From Zhengitettix transpicula (Eukaryota; Arthropoda; Insecta; Orthoptera; Tetrigidae), in the NCBI GenBank assembly GCA_037074705.1, contig CM073591.1:31290587-31354586 (forward strand): 64,000 bases of DNA, read 5' to 3'. The stretch's first letter is position 1, and each line of letters starts with the position of its first letter. The translations under genes and the position numbers were made by a program. Shown here one piece after another: positions 34,081-46,624 of the stretch. The notes under the pieces are model-generated. The model saw only the letters and a list, made by a program, of their open reading frames with translations, made no database searches and was not told the DNA's origin.

Positions 34081-35468
34081 AGCATCAAATAAACTGTGAC
34101 ACAATTGCTGTAAGCCACACAGATCTGAATTTAAATCATTGACATTTAAATGTCCATTAACTTGTAATAATTTAATACACCGCGGTTACTCGATGGTGCT
34201 GACTAGCATGGCCGTGACCTGTGCCACCTTCTTCACTGCACTGTACGAACTATCACTCAACATACTAATTTTTTTAAGTTATATTTCGCGATTTAGGCCC
34301 TGAGGATTCTGATATGGAGAATTGTAGGTGAAGCCGGACACTGGCTACGGAATAGTGGATGAAGAAATCTCGTGCTGGGCTTGGAATCGCCTGGGATGGG
34401 CTCAATGGTTAGAGCGCCCGTGTACCATTCGGGAGACAGAATTTTTTCATTCATGGTCTATATGGCTGAGCTTCAAATGTAATTTTCTACTCTTCCTCAG
34501 GTCCAATTTGGATAAAATAGTTTCCACTGAAATTTAAATCAAGTTCAAATTTTTTTTCTGACAATTTTTATACAGAAACTTCCCTCTTCCTGCCATTAAA
34601 TAACAAAGGAGAGAAAAAATTAGAGATGTTTGCCGTTAAATTAACTGTTTCTACTGAAGAGGTACACGCCTTTATTGAGTCAAGGTTTCGCAATGTATTT
34701 CAAAGCCTATACGTATGTAATAAATCGTGGAATACAGGAAATCCAGAAATAGAAAGATTTATAAATACAGTTCAATAGAATGATGAATAAACATACATAA
34801 TAAGGTATAGCAAAGTATTTTTAGAAAATGGACACAAAATATAACATTGAGACGTTCCATAATAAGACAAGTACATCACTGTATAAACAAACCGCTAATC
34901 ATTTGAAAGTGATAAAATTAATACATTATCAGCTTTATTTCAAGTCAAGCGTAGGTTTTAAAAGGAAACTCAAATCGTAAAATCATTAAATTGTAACAGA
35001 TTCTCTGGTGTCCAGTTACTACGTCGCAGCCAATCGCGTCGCTAACCGAAAAAAAAGAACCAATCAAAAACCACTACGTAAATGGTATCATAAGTATCAA
35101 GGTGGAACACTGACTAAAAGTTAAGGAAGGCACAGATACTATTACAATAATACGTAATACATATTTTTCCTCCATTTTGTCCATGATTATGTTTGAATGT
35201 TATACTGCTCAAAATATGGCTATATCAGTGATTAAAAATCACTAATCGGAAGAGGTTTTCGGTTTTATAATTTGTCTCACCAGTGAGGTTGCATGTCCGG
35301 ACACTTTGCAACGGATACAACAGTCCGAAGACGAAGAGTTTCTCTCTAATGTTTAGAAAATAGTTTTTTTATTAATTATATTTCGTTTTCCTATTAAATT
35401 AACTCATCTCAATTCCACATTCCAAATCTATCGATGATGAGACATTTGGTAAATATGTTGTTATTTTT
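34081..35468. other. No recognised gene
   Basis: Mostly AT-rich. A tRNA-like 5' half occurs at about 34395-34431 (see next entry). No other feature is supported. Confidence 0.4.
34395..34431 (+). repeat. tRNA-like 5' half, possible SINE head fragment
   Basis: GATGGGCTCAATGGTTAGAGCG looks like a tRNA D-arm with an A-box. No B-box (GGTTCGAATCC-like) or acceptor partner follows, so it is not a tRNA gene. It may be a fragment of a tRNA-derived repeat. Confidence 0.3.
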
Positions 35469-35812
35469 TTAAGGTGTAGACTGGCTGTGTAAAGGGTAAT
35501 CCACATAGTTGCAACTTCCCTCTTATGGCATAGGAAAAGGAGTGAAAGGGGGGATGCGGAGAGGTAGAGCAAGGTAGCCAAGGGTTAACTAGGGCTCCCG
35601 GGCTATGGTTTAAGGACGCTACCCTGCAATTCGCGTAAAAGTGATGCATCAGGTACGTTGGGTATTTGGTACTTGTCCCACGCGCTTCCGATGGCGAGAG
35701 AGGTGTTTGCTGTGGTGTCGCAGCTTTCCCCTCGCCGTGCTTTGACCAGTTTAGAAGGCAGCTGGCCGACTATTCCAATAGGAATAGCGGACAACTCTTA
35801 CCGTCTGGTATC
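35469..35812 (-). mobile_element. Family A retroposon, copy A8 (5'-truncated, subfamily II)
   Basis: On the minus strand it ends AGCCAGTCTACACCTTAAAAA, the subfamily II 3' end. The body runs to GGAATAGCGGACAACTCTTACCG (plus-strand reading), where it breaks off, losing the 5' third. An internal gap of about 25 bp relative to other copies lies near 35641. Confidence 0.88.
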
Positions 35813-36289
35813 CCAATATCTATAATAGAGAAAATTATGACAAGCTGAAAACAGGAACAAAATATCTAACGGTCCGTTCGTCTGCAATGTAAGGAAGGCT
35901 CCAGAATCAGATCTGGACACACGAGACCATGGTTCTGCAGAAGTAAGCATGCTGAATTCAGCCTATTCTACAGAGTCGGCTGTCGTAATCTTCGTGTCAT
36001 ACTGATGCATCGGGATCGTGTTCTCAGATTTCATTCTTAACCATTGTTTTTATCCTGAAGACCAACTCTTAAGAGCGTTGGATTCTTTCTTACTTTCTTA
36101 TAATTTCTTCCGTTATAGCATCTACCGAAGTGCACCAGTCTGTCAATGGAGTATACGTTTAATAATCTTTCACATATGATCCTTGTCCATCCGCGAACTA
36201 GGAAACACGTGGAAGGAATCGTGGAAGGTGGAGGTAGGAATCAAACAATTTTGTTGTTTTGCATCAACCCCGGTATTGAAGAAGTTTGA
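35813..36289. other. No recognised gene
   Basis: Unique sequence with no feature supported. Confidence 0.4.
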
Positions 36290-36790
36290 ATGTGACTAAA
36301 AGGAAATCCGAGGAGGCCTGTTTCGGTGCAGTTCTCTATTTCAGCGGATAAAGTTGCAGACTCTTTGGTCAGGATATGGTGGAATGAAACTCATAATTGT
36401 ACGGTCCCGCCGCCACAGAGTGTACAGGAATAGTTGGAAAACATTTCCATACATCAAGCCGGGTTTTTTCGTCTCTGGTGGAGTGGCCTGAGGCGACGCA
36501 GGATCGATACGGCGTCTTGTTCGCCCTCAATAAACCAGTCCAGCGGCCTCGGCAGTTTCGTCAGCCGGTGCCCCCGGGCAGGGCTCTCTCTATCTGAACC
36601 AGCCATCTCTCCATCTCTCCTCTCGGGACACTCCACGCAGCTCAGGCCCAGAGCCAGGCCGTGCCTTACCGGTCAACGCGGCCGACTGACTCCGGAGAAC
36701 CCCGACAACATGCAACCTCGCATATCTCACAGAATCCTGGCTTCACGTACCAGGAGGGTTAAAAACCTAATCGACCTCTGAAGGGGGAAA
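36290..36790. other. GC-rich unique block with overlapping open frames
   Basis: A 115-codon plus frame (36434-36781), a 66-codon plus frame and a 60-codon minus frame overlap. The 115-residue product is rich in Ser, Arg and Pro with no recognisable domain. A coding exon cannot be excluded, but nothing supports one. Confidence 0.25.
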
Positions 36791-37336
36791 AAAACTTACT
36801 ACTTATTTTTCAATGTAGTCTACCATTACAGTAAAATAAATTAGGTAATCACCTATATATTTTCAGTATAAAAAGATTTGTAAAACCTCAAAAAACAACC
36901 GTTTTTCTGAACTATGAGTTCTTCATTCGAATCGAATCTTTTTCGTCCGAAAAGCCACGTTGGGAACAGGAAATTATTTCGTGGACCTAAATGTTGCATG
37001 TGGAATTATTTCTGAGCGTAATTAGCGATGTTTAGCAGCAACAACTGAAGACTTGAGAGAGAGCTTACGTTGTCGTGGACACCTTGCTTCATTTACTCCA
37101 ATAATGTTGCATATTATTCGCCGGTGATTGTTTTCGTCATACAAAGAGTATCCTCGAACTCTGTAGCCATGACTTTTCCCCACTGATGGTACATTCCGTA
37201 AATGCTTAAACTTAAATGAAGATGTTTCGATAAAACTTAAAAATTTTTTTTTTAATTGCTAGATGAAATATGGAAGTTTATTAGAAGTGCATATAGCAGT
37301 ATAACGTGCTTCTTGAACGTAACAAAATTTAATAAA
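36791..37336. other. AT-rich sequence, no gene seen
   Basis: No feature supported. Confidence 0.45.
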
Positions 37337-37872
37337 ATTTTATTTAGGGCAACAGGCTACATGAGGGTAATCCACTTTGGGCAACTCCCCTTTAATAGTA
37401 TAGGAAGGGATTTGAAAGGGGGGATGCGGAAGGGTAGAGGAAGGTAGCCAAGGGTTAACTAGGGCCCCCGGGGCTATATTTTAAGGATTCTACCCGGCAT
37501 TCGCCTAAAGAAATGCAGGGAAAACCCTAGGAAAACCTGCATCGGGTAGGTAGGGCATTGGGTACTTGTCCCACGCCCTTCCGATAGCGGGAGAGGAGTT
37601 TGCTGTGGGGACGCAGCATTCCCTTCTCCGTGCCTCGACCAGTTTAGGAGGCAGCTGGCCGACTTTTCCAATGGGAATAGCGAACAACTCTTACCGTATG
37701 CCCAAGGTCTGTGACCCCAGAACATACACCTCTCAAAACAAGCCAAGGTGCCTAGGCTTGTGGGAACCTTAGTTCAGAAACGGAGAGGAAAAGGCATACC
37801 CAAAGGTAGCCCCTTCGTATCTCTCCTAAAAGGTTCTGCCTGCGAGAGAACATTCCTCGCAGGCCTTGAGGG
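37337..37872 (-). mobile_element. Family A retroposon, copy A9, near full length (subfamily I)
   Basis: It runs from the tail complement (TTTTATTTAGGGCAACAGG) to the 5' hairpin block (CTGCGAGAGAACATTCCTCGCAGG on the plus strand, about 37850-37873). All body blocks are present. No clean target-site duplication was found. The antisense 68-codon frame that stays open in several copies is present at 37566-37772. Confidence 0.92.
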
Positions 37873-38322
37873 TAATCCCAATCTCAATTTGACATTTAAC
37901 CCGAAGAATCGAAAGTACCAAGTACGAGTGTTCTTAATTTTTAACATGTTCTCGCTACTATCTTGTTCATCCCTTTTGACTCGTTTATATTACTATATAC
38001 ATATAACTTCTTATTTTGACGAAGAGTTTGTCTTTGAAACGTGAAAGTATTTCCAGTAAATTAATTTCCTTGTATGAATAAACTTGCAGTTATAGGAAGA
38101 CCCAGACAAGTCTCCTTGGCGTTAATATGATTTTTTCAGTATAACCTCATTGTCCACAGGAAACAAATTGTATGCGTTATATTTCACATTTTTTTTAAAA
38201 AAAAAGAAATTCTGTCCCAAGTATTAGGGAAAAAGTTAACCTTCTACTGAAATTCAGGCTATCTGCAGAACAATTTGTACAAGTGAACCCACAAATTAAG
38301 GTCATTTAAATAGAAATTAAAT
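37873..38322. other. AT-rich sequence with a weak hammerhead-like trace
   Basis: TTGACGAAGAG at 38016-38026 is followed by TCTTTGAAACG, a faint echo of the hammerhead core boxes. It is too degraded to call. No gene is seen. Confidence 0.25.
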
Positions 38323-38440
38323 GTCGCTCTAAGCTTTCTTCCTGAAGAACGGGACAAGGATTGCAGAAACGTTGTGTGGTATTTATATTATCACTTTTTT
38401 GTCGGAATTGGCTATTCTTCCTTATTCATTATTTCAATCA
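38323..38440 (-). mobile_element. Snapback family B, copy B6 (single arm)
   Basis: One arm: TCCTGAAGAACGGGACAAGG, TTGCAGAAACGTTGTGTGG, then TTGGCTATTC and a TTCATTATTTCAATC end. The first box is a perfect CTGAAGA. The partner arm is missing. Confidence 0.75.
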
Positions 38441-40076
38441 AATTAAATAAACTTGTATCCGAAACATTCGCTGTGGGTCCCTCACGACAAATAAAAGTTA
38501 AAGTTCTTCGACTCATCTTAGTAGGTTAACAACTATTTTCTGCAAAACAAAACATTGTTAATTATTTCCCCCTTGTTCGTTATAGAGAAATGTTACGATT
38601 TGAATTAATAATTTCCGAGATTAAATAATAGACGTTGCAGATTATTTCAATATAATAACCTCATTGTCCATACGAAACAAATAATTTTATACGTTCGATT
38701 TCACGTGAAAACAGTCACGCTTACTGGGTCTTATTTATTACTAGAAATTTTGTGGACGTTTGACAGGCTTGCCCATTATCCGTCGAGATTTACGAAGTTA
38801 TAAATAAATATTTTATTATTTTAAGGCTCTTTCACTGCGGCAAATTACTGACAATGTCTCCAACCACCTCTTTTCTTTCACTTAGTGAAAAATATCTTCA
38901 CGGATATCGGCAGTTAGCGATTTAACGGATGAACGAGTAATAACTGATAATGAGTTTATTAGAAAAATTAAACTAAATTATATGGCTCGGAATAGAAATA
39001 TCTGCGCAGGAAAAAAGAAGATGAGAAACTTTTCGGGAAAGATATATAGGACAATAATGAGCGGAATTACCGGAGGTGATTATCGGAGGGACATATTAAG
39101 CAGTCGTTGAACGAGTGTAGGTAGAAAACCAGTCCGCCTCGGGACACAGAAAGAAAGAAGTGATGGTCACTAGCTTGCTTGAATTACTTCAGGATAGCCA
39201 CATTCTGTTGGCTCCTTTGCTGACATAGATGACGATTTCGTCGAAAAGGCAAAATCATCTTAGATACTCACGACCGTACACGGAGGAGTACTGTAAAATA
39301 TTTCCATCAGTGGTTTCACACTCTTTGGTGGTTCTACGTCGCGTGTAACTTGGATTTTAGCACAGTTTTGTCTCCTCTGGTCACTGTATCAGAAGTATAA
39401 AGAAAGTCATTCGTGAGGAACAAACTCGAAACGTTCACCAGAAATGTTGACAAATGCTCCAACGAGGTACGCCATCAGAATAAACGATTCTAAAGATGGG
39501 GACATTTATATAACAACGTCCAGCTTGTTGTTTCTGCTTAAATGAACAACAAATGGGGAAAATAAATGGAAATTGATTAATTAGCTTGTCAATGACTGTG
39601 TTGTGCAAAACGAATGAAAATAAACAAAATATGTAAACATTGACTAAATGAATCCTAGGCGGGCGTAATTGTTCCATTCTACAAGACTGGTTAGTGACAA
39701 CCAAAAAATCGTTCCTAAGGCCACAAAATTGGTAATGATATTGATGATGATGACGGTTGCAATGTAATATTTAAAGATGCTGATAAATACTACAAATATT
39801 CTACGTACACAGTTGATAATAACAAAAATTAATCTATCGAAATAACAGTCCTGAAAACCTGAAGGGTGACCGTGACAGAAATGAACATGAGATATTTATA
39901 GATTGATTGAATCATTGGGTTGGTGATCATCTGTGAAGATAGATGTTGGACAACAGCGTTGAAAAATGTAAACACTGATAAAGAAAGAAAATTATAACTT
40001 TACTCGAAACTGAATTTCAGCTATTTGAGTGACATTGCTTCCAGTAGAGAGAGTCATCAACATATTTATAAAAATA
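38441..40076. other. No recognised gene
   Basis: Unique, mainly AT-rich sequence. An 89-codon minus frame at 39435-39704 shows no domain. Confidence 0.45.
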
Positions 40077-40854
40077 CTAGCTGGGTGCCCGGCGTTGCCC
40101 GAGATGTCATTTATCTATAACCCCCGATATGATTCCAATTTCGGCTGCTTTTGCGCAATTTTTATGTAACGCTACTCGAACCCTTATCATTATAATTAAC
40201 TCTGAAAAATATTTCTTCAACGCAAATATCTGCCGTGTTTGCATGTTCCAAAATTTGCACCCCGCTACCCCTGCATCTGAGGGGTAAATGCCAATTTGAA
40301 TGTCGTAACTAAACACAGTGACTTCCATAACCTTTGATTTGACTCAAATCTCGGTTGAATTCGCGTTATTTTACTGTAAAGCATCTCCACCCCAAACCCG
40401 AAGGGTGTCCTTTTCACAGGGCGTAGGGGATGAAAATTGTATTCAGATAACATTGGTAGAAACACTATCAATATCTTTGACCCCTAATAATATTTATCCG
40501 ACTCAAATATCGGCTGTTTTAGTATGTTTAAATATTTCCACCCCCGCCTCTGGGGGTGGAAGACGCGTCTCACCCCGACAGTGTTTGTTTCCTGGTCACA
40601 AAGAACACGTGTACGAAATTTGGTGAAAATTGCTCGACTGGTGTAGATTTGTATTTTATTTAGAAAACGTTTGTATGGGAAATAGAAAAGGGCTGTTTTT
40701 AGGGTTTTCCCGGAAATTATTCGATCTTTTCTCGCCTTTTAAACCTTCCCTAGACCTCCACGAACATTTCAAGACTAAGATAAGATAAATCCGTTCAGCC
40801 GTTCTCGAGTTTTAGTGAGACTAACGAACAGCAATTCATTTTTATATATATAGA
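40077..40854 (-). mobile_element. Non-autonomous Helitron, copy D3
   Basis: On the minus strand it starts TCTATATATATAAAAATG and ends with CAACGCCGGGCACCCAGCTAG, almost the same 3' terminus as D1. The inner start block (ATTGCTGTTCGTTAGTCTC and CTCGAGAACGGCTGAACGG) is a separate Helitron subfamily. There is no transposase frame and no target-site duplication, as expected for Helitrons. The 3' end faces low coordinates. Confidence 0.85.
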
Positions 40855-40937
40855 TAGATAACAGAGAGAAAATGAAAGCATGAAAAATTTTAGGAGAAGG
40901 AAAGAATAAAATTACGTAAAGTAATTTTATATTAGAA

Positions 40938-41285
40938 TTAGCTGGCGTTGTTCGGGTTGTCATGAATAAACACAGCGACATCCATAACCCCGGCTTAGAC
41001 TCTAATCTCGGTTGTTTTCGCGATACATTTGAATAACTCCCTTCCATCTACGCCCCTTCAATACAGAAAGTGGTAGAAATTATACACAAAAATATGGAGA
41101 TGCACTATCAATCTCATTCACATCGTAAAATATTTATTCGGCGCAAATATGGGTTGTTTGAGAATGTTTAAAAATTTCCACCTCTGCCACTATGGCTGGT
41201 AGACGTGTCTTACCCCCACAGTGTTTGTTACCGGTACGAAGTTTGGACAAATTAGCTCTACATAGATTTGTATACGGAGCATACA
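40938..41285 (-). mobile_element. Helitron fragment, copy D4 (5'-truncated, diverged)
   Basis: It is homologous to the 3' half of D3: TTAGCTGGCGTTGTTCGGG at the end, GACATCCATAACCCC, and TTTCCACC...CCCCACAGTGTTTG blocks. It lies 83 bp from D3 in the same orientation. The 5' end with the TCTATATA start is missing. Confidence 0.75.
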
Positions 41286-43269
41286 CAAATAAAGTCTATT
41301 TTATTTATTAGTAAACTAAGATAGAAAAAAGTGTTTAGCTTCTTTTAGAGAAGGATGTGCAATTATATAAGGTTAGACAAAATTCAAGAATATTATAACG
41401 TTATAAATTGTTAGTGTTAACTTTAAATTCTAGTTAAAATTAAGTGTTTTTAAAACTGAGTGCATAAGAAGAATGGGACGTGACGCTGAAGAATAAAGCT
41501 GGCTGATAAATTGGAAAAAAAATGATACTGGAAATAAGACTTTGAAATTAACATTAAATCGACGAAAATATTAATTCCGACAATTTTTCATAATTAATTA
41601 TTTTAAAAAAATTAGGGAATGTGTTGTAATAAATTTCTAACAATGTTAGAAAATATTTGTCTGAGAAGTCGCAGCAGACGTCGAGGAAAAATTTCAAAAA
41701 ATGTTACTGCATTTTGGTCCAGTGTAACAAAGTGACCTGAGATTTTGTTCTTAATCTTGGAAAAGGAAACTGGGGGTGGGGGGGTTGTGAGAGAGGCGCG
41801 ACCAGATCAAGGTAGTGAAACCGTGTTAAAGGTCTTCAGAAGCAGAAAAGATTGGAAAATTAAAATATTACTGTGGCTTATATATTTGTTTATAAAGCTG
41901 TATGTGCCGTAATATTTCATGTATGAGGTAAGTAAAATGCAAAGAGATTCAGATTTTTGGGTAAAAAGGCGAAGAACGATCGACTGTTCGTGTCTGTGAA
42001 ACAACTCTTACCTGCCAATGAATATTTAAGTAAACAGTGAAGTCGGTACTAACCTATATTTGTACGAGTAACCTAGAACTGATGCTCTCTTTCCGAATAG
42101 TCCATTGTGAGTGTTAATGCAAGAAAATAGAGGAAACAGTTTCATGTAAGGAACAGCTTCTACACTATTCATATATTTGTCAACAAAAAAGACCAAACAC
42201 TTTACTTAATTTAGATAGAACCATTGTGTAATAGAAGAATCGAATACTTATTAATTACTTACTTTGATGGATAATTGGAAATAAATTTACTTCCCCTGTA
42301 CACAATTGTTTATAAATTTTATTGTTAACCCTGAACACTGACTGTTACCGGACTTGGCTTCATTTGTGCATTTAATAAAGTCATTAATTCATTTCCTTCG
42401 TGTATATTATATTTGAAAATAAATAAATGTAGTTTGTCTGAGTCTAAATTTTTCCTGCCACTCAAAACCGTTTTCTGCCCAGTTTCGATTTTAAACCTAA
42501 GGGTCTCGACGCCTAAAAACCAGTTTCAGCAACGTTTCTGGTATAACTTTTTATTCTTTTAATATTTAAAAATAGCGCAGTGCATATTCTTCTTGTTATC
42601 CTTTCCCGCCCAAAGGAATCAAGTTTTTCTCTCTCAATTTTAATATTTACTTCTATGAAGTTTAACTAATTCCCCTACTAGTTTGTTTGCAAATGTATTA
42701 TAGAAGTGAAAATCATGCTAGATTTTAGCAGGAACCTTAATCCAAAATTTTTAACTTTTCTTAAAATATTTCATGGCCTCATTACAAATACAGTATTTAA
42801 GATTTATAAGATATATTGTATTTTTAATTTCAGCTAATTTTGCTCAAGTTTAGTTTTTTTGTTGTATGATTTCACCTTTTAGTTCATTGTATTTCTATGA
42901 GCCGCATCTGTATTTCGGCCAACTGAAGAGACAGAAGTTAATTGTCCGTAGGCAAGTACCATCGTACTCCGCATCCTAGTTTTTTTTTATTAAAAGAAAC
43001 GATCTGTGAAATTATCACCTACCAAGGTCAAGGAAAAGCAATACATTCCTCTTTGACTGGGCTTGTACATGAGAATGCGTGTATAAAAAATTTAACTAAA
43101 ATCCCCGTTTATTGTAATTGACTGCTGGAAGGAAACGATGCGTGTAGTTTCGTGAGTTGTCCTTATAAAATGTATAGGAAATATAAACAGTTTTTTTTAC
43201 ATCAAGATCAACAAATTTCTGAAAGCCGACTGTTACTGGTCGAGTGCCGTTGGTAATGCGGAGCGTTTA
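41286..43269. other. AT-rich sequence, no gene seen
   Basis: Unique sequence with no supported feature. A G-run lies at about 41771-41787. Confidence 0.45.
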
Positions 43270-43690
43270 GTTGTTTTTTTGCTAGTCTGCAGTTTGAGAG
43301 AATAGCAGATGGGCGGCGCAGGTCGCCCACACGGTTAGGGATTGCCCGCGGGGAGTCCCCTCCAAGGACAGGGTGTCACTGCGGAAAAAAGAAGCCGACT
43401 CCAGACTTGCTCTGCCAGGGGAAAAAAAACAAGAGAGAGAGAGAGAGAGAGAGAAAGAGAAGGGCGAACTTTTCCTTTTCGATGATTTAAAATATGGCCA
43501 GGTTCTCATTCCTGCGCCCAATTTAGTGAGCAGCCTCGGGCGTCGTTTGTTACTAGGAGCGGCGCGGTAATACAAGGGCAGCCCTCGGCGTCGCCCTTAC
43601 CTGCCTGCGATCCTTTATTCCCCTCGCATTTTCAAACGCACTTTAGGAGTCAAGTGAGATCAATACACGACTTTAGAGGTAACATGTAGC
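43270..43690. other. GC-rich unique block with (GA)n
   Basis: A GC-rich block holds a (GA)n tract at about 43434-43456. Frames of 97 codons (minus) and 65 codons (plus) overlap through the tract and are not recognised. Candidate regulatory block. Confidence 0.28.
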
Positions 43691-44853
43691 CATCCTAATT
43701 TGTATATTCGTCGGATAAATCAACTTCTTCCTGTACGGCCATTGAATTTTATGTCGATGTCCCTGAATTCATTACCTGCATTTCCTCTATGAATGGTGTT
43801 GATTTCCTCCCGCCCACTAAATTATAATCATTCTGAAAAGTCACTTCAAAACGAAATACGCTTTGAAGTGAATCAACTGGACACACTGTAAAGACATTTG
43901 GACTTGTTTATATAACGTCCATTTTCCTTTATGCTCTTGTTAAAAGAACTGATTCGATTTTCGAACGCCGTGATACATAACACGTCAGAGTAATTGACAA
44001 TAACACATAAACACACACATATGTATATTATAATAATTTTTTTAAATGATCAAAAATGGAAATTATTAATTTATCATTATTTTTGACATAACATGAGACT
44101 ATTTAATCTCTTAGTCGTTTAATTTTTTATTTATTTATCCAGAACTTTCAATAACATCAATCCACATCTCTCTCCAAAGATAACACACATTATCAAAACA
44201 AAATTCCGTTGCCTGGCAACCTGCCTTTCTCTTATTCTTTTACCCCAATACTGCAAACACCTTAATATATATAATGTTTAATATATATATATATATATAT
44301 ATATTTTGCGCTACATGGTTTCTATTTTTCGTGACCTCAAAGAACAATAAATACTTTAATGTTAGAAATGAGAATGGAAAGGGATGAATAAATTGAAACC
44401 TGCTATTCAAATATCGCTCCGTGTTATTATGTAACTATATTAATATTAAGTTATGTTTTCCTTTTTACAAAAAAAAATCCTGAAAGTGTGGGATCCTCTT
44501 TTTAGTTGTTTTTAGTTATCGACGCGAACAAAATTAGGTAGTATTATTTCATTTTATAAGAATTAAATTGACTTTCAATTGATATTATTATTATTATTGA
44601 ACAAATTATCGATAATTTCTTTCTCATAATTTCAAGTGTCATTCCGTTTCCTAATTGTTAGCTTTCAGGGTTTCTTATAACTCACGCCTCCTAGATGGAA
44701 CAGAACCATCAGAATATTAGAAGTTGATTGGTGAATGCTAAGAGAACGTTGGGACCAACATCACACAGCTGTTTTGAAAAGCCATTCCAACAACCGGATA
44801 TAGACAATGCAGTTTATGACTAATTGCAGATCATTTATTTAGTAAATCAAAAA
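43691..44853. other. AT-rich sequence, no gene seen
   Basis: Contains an (AT)n run at about 44279-44304. No gene or family repeat is supported. Confidence 0.45.
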
Positions 44854-44890
44854 AACAACGTTTCGGTATGTGTTTGTACCTTCTTCAGGT
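44854..44890 (-). ncRNA. Hammerhead-like motif with intact core boxes
   Basis: On the minus strand a perfect CTGAAGA (44882-44888) is followed by A, then GGTA...TACC (4-bp stem), then GAAACGTTGTT, allowing a 2-bp stem III with T at the cleavage position. Both conserved boxes (CTGANGA and GAAA) are intact. One unpaired base lies before the stem, and stem I is not evident. The shape fits Penelope-type minimal hammerheads. Confidence 0.45.
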
Positions 44891-45387
44891 CTTTTCTGAG
44901 GAGAAAATACAATATAAAAATTTGCCTATTATCCTTTTATATCCAGATTGAGGTTAAAACAAATTATACTGTACAACTAACATTATCCGTCTGAAAATCA
45001 CTTACCTAATTATTACTAAAAGTAAAAAAGGCTATATATTTAAAAATTTCACTACATTTTGATGATCGTGGCAAAACCGTATGTAGACTTCTCGGATTTC
45101 AACCCGGGCTGCAATTTGAGAGGAACAAAACGTTTCGACGACTAGCTCGGCCATCGTGGTCACCTCCGCTTCCAGGGAAAAAAACTCTAAAGAAGAATTC
45201 TGCATTGGCGGATTTATTCTGGCATTAAATTAAACACATAGCAATCTTCAACCACATTACAATTGAATATAAGGTTCTACAGATGTTCAAGAAATATGAG
45301 TATTGACGTCAAAAATTTCTCTCCAGTAATATTCTCACCGATACTTTCAGAACTACGGTTAAAATTAACGAGGAGGGGCTAAAGCTT
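44891..45387. other. Possible Penelope-like relic sequence
   Basis: It follows the hammerhead-like motif. At about 45140-45170 the minus strand has GATGGCCGAGC...GTCGTCGAAACG, another faint core-box trace. No protein remnant is seen. Confidence 0.3.
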
Positions 45388-45895
45388 ACTAGCACCTTAC
45401 CAGAGACCTCTGGAGGAGGTTATCTTTAGGGATGTCTTCACATCTCTCTGGTTTTTTTTAACTAAGGTTCCCACATGCCGAGGCACCTCGGTCTGTTTTG
45501 AGAGGTTGTTGTTCCAGGGTCGCAGACCTTGGGCATACGGTAAGAGTTGTCCGCTATACCTATTGGAATAGTCGGCCAGCTGCCTCCTAAACTGGTCAAG
45601 GCACGGCGAGGGGAAAGCTTCGACCCCACAGAAAACCCCTCTCCCGCCATCGGAAGGGCGTGGAACAAGTAACAAATGCCCGTCCTACCTGATGCAGGCT
45701 TTTTAGGGTTTTCCCTGCATCAATTTTAGGTGAATTACAGGGTAGGAACCTTAAAATATAGCCCGGGGGCCCTAGTTAACCCTTGGCTACCTTCCTGTAC
45801 CCTTCCGCATTCCCCCTTTCAAATCCCTTCCTATGCTAAAGGAGAGTTTCCACCCTGTGGATTACCCTCAAGTAGCCTGTTGCCCTAAAAAAAAG
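45388..45895 (+). mobile_element. Family A retroposon, copy A10 (subfamily II body)
   Basis: It begins near CTTACCAGAGACCTCTGGAG and runs through GGCGAGGGGAAAGC to TGTTGCCCTAAAAAAAA. The body carries subfamily II marks, but the 3' end is the subfamily I GTAGCCTGTTGCCCT form, so it is a mixed copy. The 5' hairpin is absent. Confidence 0.9.
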
Positions 45896-46624
45896 CCTCC
45901 GAGAAACTTCGGAAACATTATTAAATTTATTACATTTGATAATACTAAATCATACTAAAATAATTTATTAACTTGATTTAACCAATGGCTGTATTTAATT
46001 CGCTTTCAGCGATTTTCTATATTTTCCAAACGCCACTCGTCGTAGGTAACGGAAATAAATGGAAACTGCCCTGTTGATATTTAGCTATAGACGGGTCACG
46101 AGTTTAAACTATGAAACATCTGATGATAATTTAAACCGATGTGATTGGTATTTAGTATAAACCAAACCGTAACATGGAAATGTATTCCGTGTATTGCCCC
46201 GAGCAAGCCCAACAGGACGTCCACCATTACAATCACCGTCTCTTTTACCCAAATTCAGCAAAAAAAAAAATTCACCGTGTGTGTGTTAACTTATAGTGTC
46301 ATGATATCGCCATGAACAATAATATTGCTGAATGCTTCACAGGGGAGGCAGACAATTAAAAGGCCCTGTATGGTTTTCTTTTAAATGTGAATAGAGCTCG
46401 CTTGGGAGGGAGGGCGGGGGGGGGGGGAAGAGCCACGTCCATAAGTGTTTTACAAATACATGTTTACAATTTATAAGTATTTTATTTCAATAAATTGCAA
46501 ATACAATATGGGAAAAACGTCAAGAATTAATAACTAATAAATATATAAAGAAACGATGATTAAAAAAAAAATATGTGTATGTTAGAACATTAATTCTAAA
46601 GAGAAAAAAATTGATAATTAAAAA
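45896..46624. other. AT-rich sequence with a G-run
   Basis: GGGAGGGAGGGCGGGG followed by further G at about 46404-46428 could form a G-quadruplex. Nothing else is supported. Confidence 0.45.

Noticed and set aside
34395..34431. tRNA gene
   Set aside because: Only a D-arm/A-box-like half is present. There is no B-box, anticodon arm with proper pairing or acceptor stem.
36434..36781. Plus-strand frame of 115 codons as a gene
   Set aside because: Ser/Arg/Pro-rich product of a GC-rich block with competing frames and no motif.
38016..38042. Hammerhead motif after copy A9
   Set aside because: The core box lacks its first C and the stem is weak. It is noted only as a trace.
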